From positions 1-47,513 of the forward strand of contig SLGK01000110.1 of the NCBI GenBank assembly GCA_007123775.1: a DNA stretch of 47,513 nucleotides, read 5' to 3'. Below, piece after piece: positions 43,648-47,513 of the stretch (positions within the stretch are counted from its first letter, which is position 1; every line of letters starts with the position of its first letter). The notes beneath the pieces are model-generated. The model saw only the letters and a program-made list of their open reading frames with translations. It ran no database searches and was not told the origin of the DNA. The stretch comes from Anaerolineae bacterium. Lineage in GTDB: Bacteria > Chloroflexota > Anaerolineae > Promineifilales > Promineifilaceae. Made by a program: the position numbers and the translations under genes.

Positions 43648-45285
43648 TTAAGTGGCATTCAATTGCCACAGTTGACCTTCGTGGGGTCGGAGAGAAACGG
43701 CCGTTTCTCTCCCCATCTCCCCATCCATCACCGTTGATAACAGAAGGCGGTCTAAAGCGACCGGCGGCTGCCACCGCTGCGGCCGATCGGTGAAGTTCAA
43801 CACCACCAATCGCCGCTCAGCCTCATGCTGGCGTAAATAGGCAAACAGGCCAGGTGGTGTGTCCAACGATTGGTAGCTGCCCACCTGCAAAGCCAACGAC
43901 TGCCGCCGGATTTCGATCAACCGTTTGACCATTAGCAACATCGAGCCGGGCTGAGCCTGCTGCACAGCCACGTTCACCTGCGCGTAGTCGTTGGCCAGGG
44001 GCAGCCAGGGCGTAGCGTCGGGCGGGCAAAAGCCGGCGTTGGGGTCCGCGCTCCACTGCATTGGCGTCCGTTCCGGGTCGCGGCCCAGCCCCAGTCCCGG
44101 CACGTTGATCTCCCAGGGGTCCTGTACCCGGTCGGGTGGAATCTCGACGTTGGTCATGCCGATTTCATCGCCGTAGTAGTTGATGGGTGTGCCGCGTAGC
44201 GTCAGCAACAGCATGAGGGCCACCCGGCTTTGGGCACGGCTGGCGCGGCTGGCAATGCGCGAGACGTCGTGGTTGCCCAGCACCCAGTTGGGCCAATCGT
44301 TTTCGTCGAGCAGCGCGTCGTATTGGTTGGCCAGGTTGCGGATCGATTCGGCCGTCCATTCGGTGCGCGGAATGTTGGTGTTTTGCGGCAGGTGGAACTC
44401 GTCGTTGTCGCCGTAATGGGCTGTCAGGTCAGCCAGGGGCAGGTTCATCTCGCCAATGAGCAGCTTGTCCTCATACTCGTCGGCTACCTGGCGCAGCCAG
44501 CGGTTGAGTTGGTGGGATTCGGCCGTATTTTTGGTGTACTGCTCAATCAGCCGCTTGCTGGGATCCATGCCCGGCTGCCAGTCGGGGTTGGGCGGATTGT
44601 CGCGCAGGCGGCGGTCTTTCATGGCCCGGTAGACCACGTCCACGCGAAAGCCGTCTACGCCTCGCTCAAACCAGAAGCGCAGTACGTCCAGCATGGCCTG
44701 GCGCAGATCGGGGTTATACCAGTTGACGTCCGGCTGCTCGGCCAGAAAGGAGTGGAGGTAATATTGGCCAGTCGCCTCATCCCATTCCCAGGCCGATTGG
44801 CCGTCAAAACGGCTGATCCAGTTGTTGGGCGGCCCGCCGTCCGGGGTCGGGTCGCGCCAGATGTACCAGTCTCGCTTGGGGTTGTTGCGGGAGGCGCGGG
44901 ATTCTAAAAACCAGGGATGCTGATCAGACGTATGGTTGGGTACAAAGTCGAGGATGACGCGGATCTCCCGCTCGTGGGCGGCAGCGATCAGCGCGTCCAT
45001 GTCGGCCAGCGTGCCAAAGAGGGGGTGGATGTTGTTGTAGTCGCTGACGTCGTAGCCAAAATCGGCCATCGGTGAGGGGTAGACGGGCGAAATCCAGATG
45101 GCGTCTACCCCTAGCCAGTGCAGGTAGTCGAGCCGTTGGGTAATGCCGGGCAGATCGCCCACGCCATCCCCGTTGCTGTCTTGAAAGCTGCGCGGGTAAA
45201 TGTGGTAAATCAGGCCGGTCTGCCACCAGCGATAGGCCGTAGCATGAAGCGCCTGTAAAGGGGTGAACAGCGTTTTAATGTCCAT
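43648..45285 (-). CDS. Alpha-glucosidase / GH13 family
   Basis: The 545-residue protein is a GH13 enzyme: 'LIYHIYPRSFQDSNGDGVGDLPGI', 'FVPNHTSDQHPWF', nucleophile Asp216 in 'GFRVDVV', acid/base Glu279 in 'LIGEMNLP', and Asp340 in 'LGNHDVSR'. The 'QDSNGDGVGDLPGI' loop points to alpha-1,4/1,6-glucosidases, with a cytoplasmic location (no signal peptide). Its products feed pgm. The C-terminal beta domain is present. No clear Shine-Dalgarno site precedes ATG. Confidence 0.92.
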   Translation of the reverse strand: MDIKTLFTPLQALHATAYRWWQTGLIYHIYPRSFQDSNGDGVGDLPGITQRLDYLHWLGVDAIWISPVYPSPMADFGYDVSDYNNIHPLFGTLADMDALIAAAHEREIRVILDFVPNHTSDQHPWFLESRASRNNPKRDWYIWRDPTPDGGPPNNWISRFDGQSAWEWDEATGQYYLHSFLAEQPDVNWYNPDLRQAMLDVLRFWFERGVDGFRVDVVYRAMKDRRLRDNPPNPDWQPGMDPSKRLIEQYTKNTAESHQLNRWLRQVADEYEDKLLIGEMNLPLADLTAHYGDNDEFHLPQNTNIPRTEWTAESIRNLANQYDALLDENDWPNWVLGNHDVSRIASRASRAQSRVALMLLLTLRGTPINYYGDEIGMTNVEIPPDRVQDPWEINVPGLGLGRDPERTPMQWSADPNAGFCPPDATPWLPLANDYAQVNVAVQQAQPGSMLLMVKRLIEIRRQSLALQVGSYQSLDTPPGLFAYLRQHEAERRLVVLNFTDRPQRWQPPVALDRLLLSTVMDGEMGRETAVSLRPHEGQLWQLNAT

Positions 45286-45364
45286 GTGTATGCGTCTGAA
45301 TAAGCTAAGATCTGGTTCCCGGTTACGGTGAATGTGGCCTGAAGCCCGGCGCTGGACTGGCTAC

Positions 45365-46123
45365 TCATGGTGCCGTCTCTCCATCAGCTCTTTCTTTAGC
45401 CATCGCAGCCTCAACGCCTACAAACTGGACGATTTGGACTGGAAGGCTTCTGCGCCAAACGAAACCTAGTTTCTGGTATAACCGGATGGCTTGAGCATTG
45501 TCTGAAGCGACATGCAGAAATGGACGCTCGCCGCGCTCCAACATTTGGGCGATCAGGTAGTTGACGAGTTGCGTTGCATAACCGCGCTTGGCAAATGCCG
45601 GGTCTGTACACACCCCACTGATTTCACAATATCGGCCCGGATGCAGTCGCTCGCCAGCCATGGCAATCGGCCTGCCCTCTGCCCGAATACCGATATAGCG
45701 ACCCAGCTGTATCGTCCCAGCCAGAAAGGGTCCCGGACGAGTGATGTCTACCAGACGCATCATATCTGGCACATCAGCTTCATTCAGCTCATGAATGTCG
45801 TAATCGGTTGGACTGTCAATTGATGTTCCTCGATATACATACTGCTGAAAAGCCGTATCTGATGCAAATTGGCTCACAAAACCTGACGCTTCGGGCAAGG
45901 GAACATTTGGGACGAAAACAGATTCGCCAACGGACATGAGTTTTGCCAACGCAGCCCAATCCGGCCTGGCCTCATCCGGGAAACCGGCAAAGTCCGCCAC
46001 GTCTGGCGGATATCGTTTTGCCGCTGCGCCGCCGATAGCCAGAGAGCGATGATTGCTGGTCAGCGAATGCCAAATCGGATTATCAAGGAGGTACTCATCG
46101 TCTGGTTGGCGTACTGGTTCCAT
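45365..46123 (-). CDS. GNAT-family N-acetyltransferase
   Basis: The 252-residue protein ends in a GNAT fold: strand 'GRPIAMAGERLHPGRYCEISGVCTDPAFAKRGYATQLVNYLIAQML', with the acetyl-CoA-binding loop 'KRGYAT', then 'PFLHVASDNAQAIRLYQKLGFVWR'. The N-terminal ~110 residues are a second divergent domain. Substrate unknown. It has AGAGG upstream. It is the last gene before the attC-bearing segment and could belong to either side; its composition matches the host chromosome rather than the cassette. Confidence 0.9.
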   Translation of the reverse strand: MEPVRQPDDEYLLDNPIWHSLTSNHRSLAIGGAAAKRYPPDVADFAGFPDEARPDWAALAKLMSVGESVFVPNVPLPEASGFVSQFASDTAFQQYVYRGTSIDSPTDYDIHELNEADVPDMMRLVDITRPGPFLAGTIQLGRYIGIRAEGRPIAMAGERLHPGRYCEISGVCTDPAFAKRGYATQLVNYLIAQMLERGERPFLHVASDNAQAIRLYQKLGFVWRRSLPVQIVQFVGVEAAMAKERADGETAP

Positions 46124-46306
46124 GTCAACCTCTCATATCTATCGTGCGCCTCGGCTAGCGTGTGGCAAAGGCGGCCCAACGGCCGTTTTCCCCACCAAAT
46201 CACAAAACCAACAACGGCTGCGGTGCGGCCGTTTCTCGTCACCTTCCCCGCTCTATAACGTAAAATGGGGGTATGGATGGGAAAACGGCCGTTGTGCGTG
46301 AGGTCC
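46124..46306. other. Spacer between GNAT gene and attC site
   Basis: There is no gene. It has two AACGGCCGTT copies (near 46178 and 46284) and a shorter GCGGCCGTTT, typical of host DNA. The boundary with foreign-looking DNA falls at the attC R' box at 46307-46313. Confidence 0.55.
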
Positions 46307-46358
46307 GCTTAACGCCCGCTTCAGCCGCGCTTCACGTCGGCTGCAAGCCCTGTTAGGC
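46307..46358 (-). other. Integron attC recombination site
   Basis: Read on the minus strand: R'' box GCCTAAC (fits RYYYAAC), then GCTTGCAGCCG (L''), a short variable loop, CGGCTGAAGC (L') and R' box GTTAAGC (fits GTTRRRY). L'' carries exactly one extra base (G) relative to L', the extrahelical base typical of attC. R'' lies 13 bases past the stop codon of the preceding minus-strand gene and points the same way, as in integron cassettes. The 52-base total is short for attC. Confidence 0.75.
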
Positions 46359-46371
46359 GGCATTGGGATGA

Positions 46372-46821
46372 CTATTCGATTGCCTCCCAGCTTTTTTTGC
46401 TGCGAAATTGCACAACCATCATAACGATGGCAAGAATCAAAAAAATTGTTGACACCACACCAGTAACCCAGCCAATGGCGTTTAGAGTGGAAGTGGCTGC
46501 TGCAGGTAGGTTGTCTTGAAGCAAAGCAACTATGCATCCCAACGCTAAACCAGCAAATGTTCCAAATAATGTCAAGCTAAATGTTGAAATCCAACCAAGT
46601 TGGGCATAAATATTGATTTCGGATTCCGTAACGGAATAAAATGTACTTTTACGTTTGGGGAATTCAACTTCCAATCTGTCTGCAAGGGTTGATGTATCCG
46701 CGAGTCGTTGACGCACAATTTGTACTTGGCTATCTCCCACTATAACATTTTGAGATATTCCACGTACATTTTGGGATGAACGCACATTTGTATCTTGAGA
46801 AGATGGATTATCGTTGCTCAT
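46372..46821 (-). CDS. Small two-helix membrane protein in cassette
   Basis: The 149-residue protein has a Ser/Asn/Gln-rich soluble N-terminus (about 1-70) and two membrane helices in the second half (about 75-97 and 113-137) with 'GTFAGLALGCIVALL'. It has no signal peptide and I recognise no family. It overlaps the upstream gene by 4 bases (ATGA) and has AAGGAGGA as ribosome-binding site, so the two are co-translated. Its DNA is A+T-rich (around 40% G+C by eye) compared with the host. Confidence 0.8.
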   Translation of the reverse strand: MSNDNPSSQDTNVRSSQNVRGISQNVIVGDSQVQIVRQRLADTSTLADRLEVEFPKRKSTFYSVTESEINIYAQLGWISTFSLTLFGTFAGLALGCIVALLQDNLPAAATSTLNAIGWVTGVVSTIFLILAIVMMVVQFRSKKSWEAIE

Positions 46822-47258
46822 TGCTTATCCTCCTTCTCAAAACCAATTTGTGCTTGAGGAAATCGCTTCCTCACTCTTTCAATAGCTCCTTTATGAATTG
46901 CTTCCGTTTCTTCTTCGCTTAAACTTTTTACGACTACGCTATTTTCTAGTAACCATTCCAGCGTCCCTTCAAGCACAGCAATTCGATACTCTATTGCCAC
47001 GTTTTCTCTTCCAGAAGCCTGACTGTCACTTGATACTCCGTTCAATTCATCTTTTTTACTTTCACTAATTCTGCTGACAAGTTCGACAACATCATTTAGA
47101 CCAGACAAAAAAGCCAAAATCCCTGCGAGAGCGGCCCCCATAATTATAATATAGGTCATTGTTGTAGTTGTAAAAAGGGTTGTTGAAATTATCAGAGCTA
47201 CCACGGTCAAAATGGCAATCAGCACAAGAGCGACTGAATAAGATCTAAGTCTTCGCAT
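46818..47258 (-). CDS. Small membrane protein with cytoplasmic helical domain, cassette
   Basis: The 146-residue protein starts with two hydrophobic helices (about 8-30 and 34-55), then a charged, helix-prone cytoplasmic part rich in Glu/Lys ('SRISESKKDELNGVSS' and 'LSEEETEAIHKGAIERVRKRF'). I recognise no family. ATG has AAGGTGG upstream. It forms a two-gene unit with the following gene. Together they look like a small membrane system carried on mobile DNA; defence, toxin or sensing are all possible but unproven. Confidence 0.78.
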   Translation of the reverse strand: MRRLRSYSVALVLIAILTVVALIISTTLFTTTTMTYIIIMGAALAGILAFLSGLNDVVELVSRISESKKDELNGVSSDSQASGRENVAIEYRIAVLEGTLEWLLENSVVVKSLSEEETEAIHKGAIERVRKRFPQAQIGFEKEDKQ

Positions 47259-47312
47259 TGATCCACCTTATTGCTTAATCGAATCATTACCAGCTTTATT
47301 ATCATGTCCACC

Positions 47313-47375
47313 GTTCAGTTGCTTAAGCTGCACGCTCGTTTCCTTTGGCGCGTCAGCTTTAAGCCGTTGTTAGGG
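47313..47375 (-). repeat. Degenerate attC-like site upstream of cassette genes
   Basis: On the minus strand: CCCTAAC (one mismatch to RYYYAAC), then GCTTAAAGCTGACG and, after a loop, CGTGCAGCTTAAGC, which pair with single extra bases, and finally ACTGAAC (two mismatches to GTTRRRY). Length 63 bases is normal for attC. The loss of GTT suggests a decayed, perhaps inactive site of the preceding cassette. Confidence 0.45.
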
Positions 47376-47393
47376 CGGCGTTTTGGTTTGCAG

Positions 47394-47453
47394 AACGAAC
47401 AAGGATTCATGCGGCGCGGAGCTTGCGGAGCCGCCGCATAATCCTTGTTGAAC
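47394..47453 (+). repeat. Long hairpin, possible attC-like
   Basis: AACAAGGATT (with one extra C) plus ATGCGGCG pairs with CGCCGCAT-like and AATCCTTGTT. GTTGAAC at the end fits an attC R' box in plus orientation, but there is no preceding plus-strand gene. It may be just a strong structure in the array. Confidence 0.4.
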
Positions 47454-47513
47454 TAAGCCGCTCCAACTTCGAGATGGCGGCTTACCATTCTATATGGAAT
47501 TTAATCAAGCAAG

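Noticed and set aside
45365-46123. GNAT gene as part of the cassette array
   Set aside because: Cassettes often carry acetyltransferases, but no attC site lies between its stop and the next gene, and its composition matches the host chromosome.
47394-47453. Third attC site in plus orientation
   Set aside because: The R' box fits, but the R'' box is poor, there is no preceding plus-strand gene and the stem lacks the usual unpaired spacer; kept only as an attC-like hairpin.

Overview
The window looks like chromosomal DNA from a member of the Chloroflexota, most likely an Anaerolineae/Ardenticatenia/Caldilineae-type filamentous bacterium. This rests on a mix of features: F420 cofactor genes, many lipoproteins with Pro/Thr-rich linkers, a Gram-positive-type LexA box, frequent GTG/TTG starts, and many GAF/PAS/REC signalling proteins. 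No rRNA or taxonomic marker beyond housekeeping genes is present, so the assignment is an inference. A striking signature is the palindrome AACGGCCGTT: its core ACGGCCGT occurs about fifty times by eye, where roughly one is expected by chance.

Layout. 1-3480: spacer, an acidic hypothetical protein, a lipoprotein with a carbohydrate-binding-like domain and a small helical protein. 3541-9620: an F420-linked neighbourhood (LLM oxidoreductase, NADPH:F420 oxidoreductase, F420 glutamate ligase) mixed with thioredoxin, an SsnA-type amidohydrolase and a secreted glycosidase-like lipoprotein. 9629-14856 (minus strand): patatin phospholipase translationally coupled to a membrane sensor kinase, tRNA-Ser(GGA) and gamma-glutamyltransferase. 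15018-17077: lexA, with a textbook SOS box inside its promoter spacer, then an FtsK/SpoIIIE-like ATPase that also carries an SOS-type box. 17111-24430: REC-GAF-PAS protein, family-5 substrate-binding lipoprotein with rsmG, REC-GAF-PAS-cyclase, recF. 24601-34696 (plus strand): sppA, a large membrane-anchored PPC-domain protein, an OmpR-type regulator, a sulfatase-fold enzyme, lgt, guaB, a tiny basic protein and purB. 34745-38506: remnant of a PIN-domain gene, then a proVWX glycine-betaine uptake operon with a well-formed promoter and apparently a non-canonical start codon for proV. 38560-46123 (minus strand): phosphoglucomutase, queF, PEP carboxykinase, Na+/Ca2+ antiporter, alpha-glucosidase and a GNAT acetyltransferase.

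The last 1.2 kb (46307-47513) differs from the rest. It is A+T-rich, lacks the AACGGCCGTT motif, and holds two overlapping genes for small two-helix membrane proteins. Thirteen bases after the second stop codon lies an imperfect palindrome with all the hallmarks of an integron attC site, and a degenerate attC-like hairpin lies upstream of the first gene. I read this as an integron gene cassette, or the edge of an attC cluster; no integrase is in the window.

Several intergenic gaps hold hairpin repeats. One family is made of reiterated GCGTAGT/ACGTAAAAC words, one is a double hairpin with a T6 loop, and one is a double hairpin present as an inverted pair around trxA-ssnA. These, the dispersed palindrome, the SOS-controlled FtsK-like ATPase and the cassette are the parts most worth following up.
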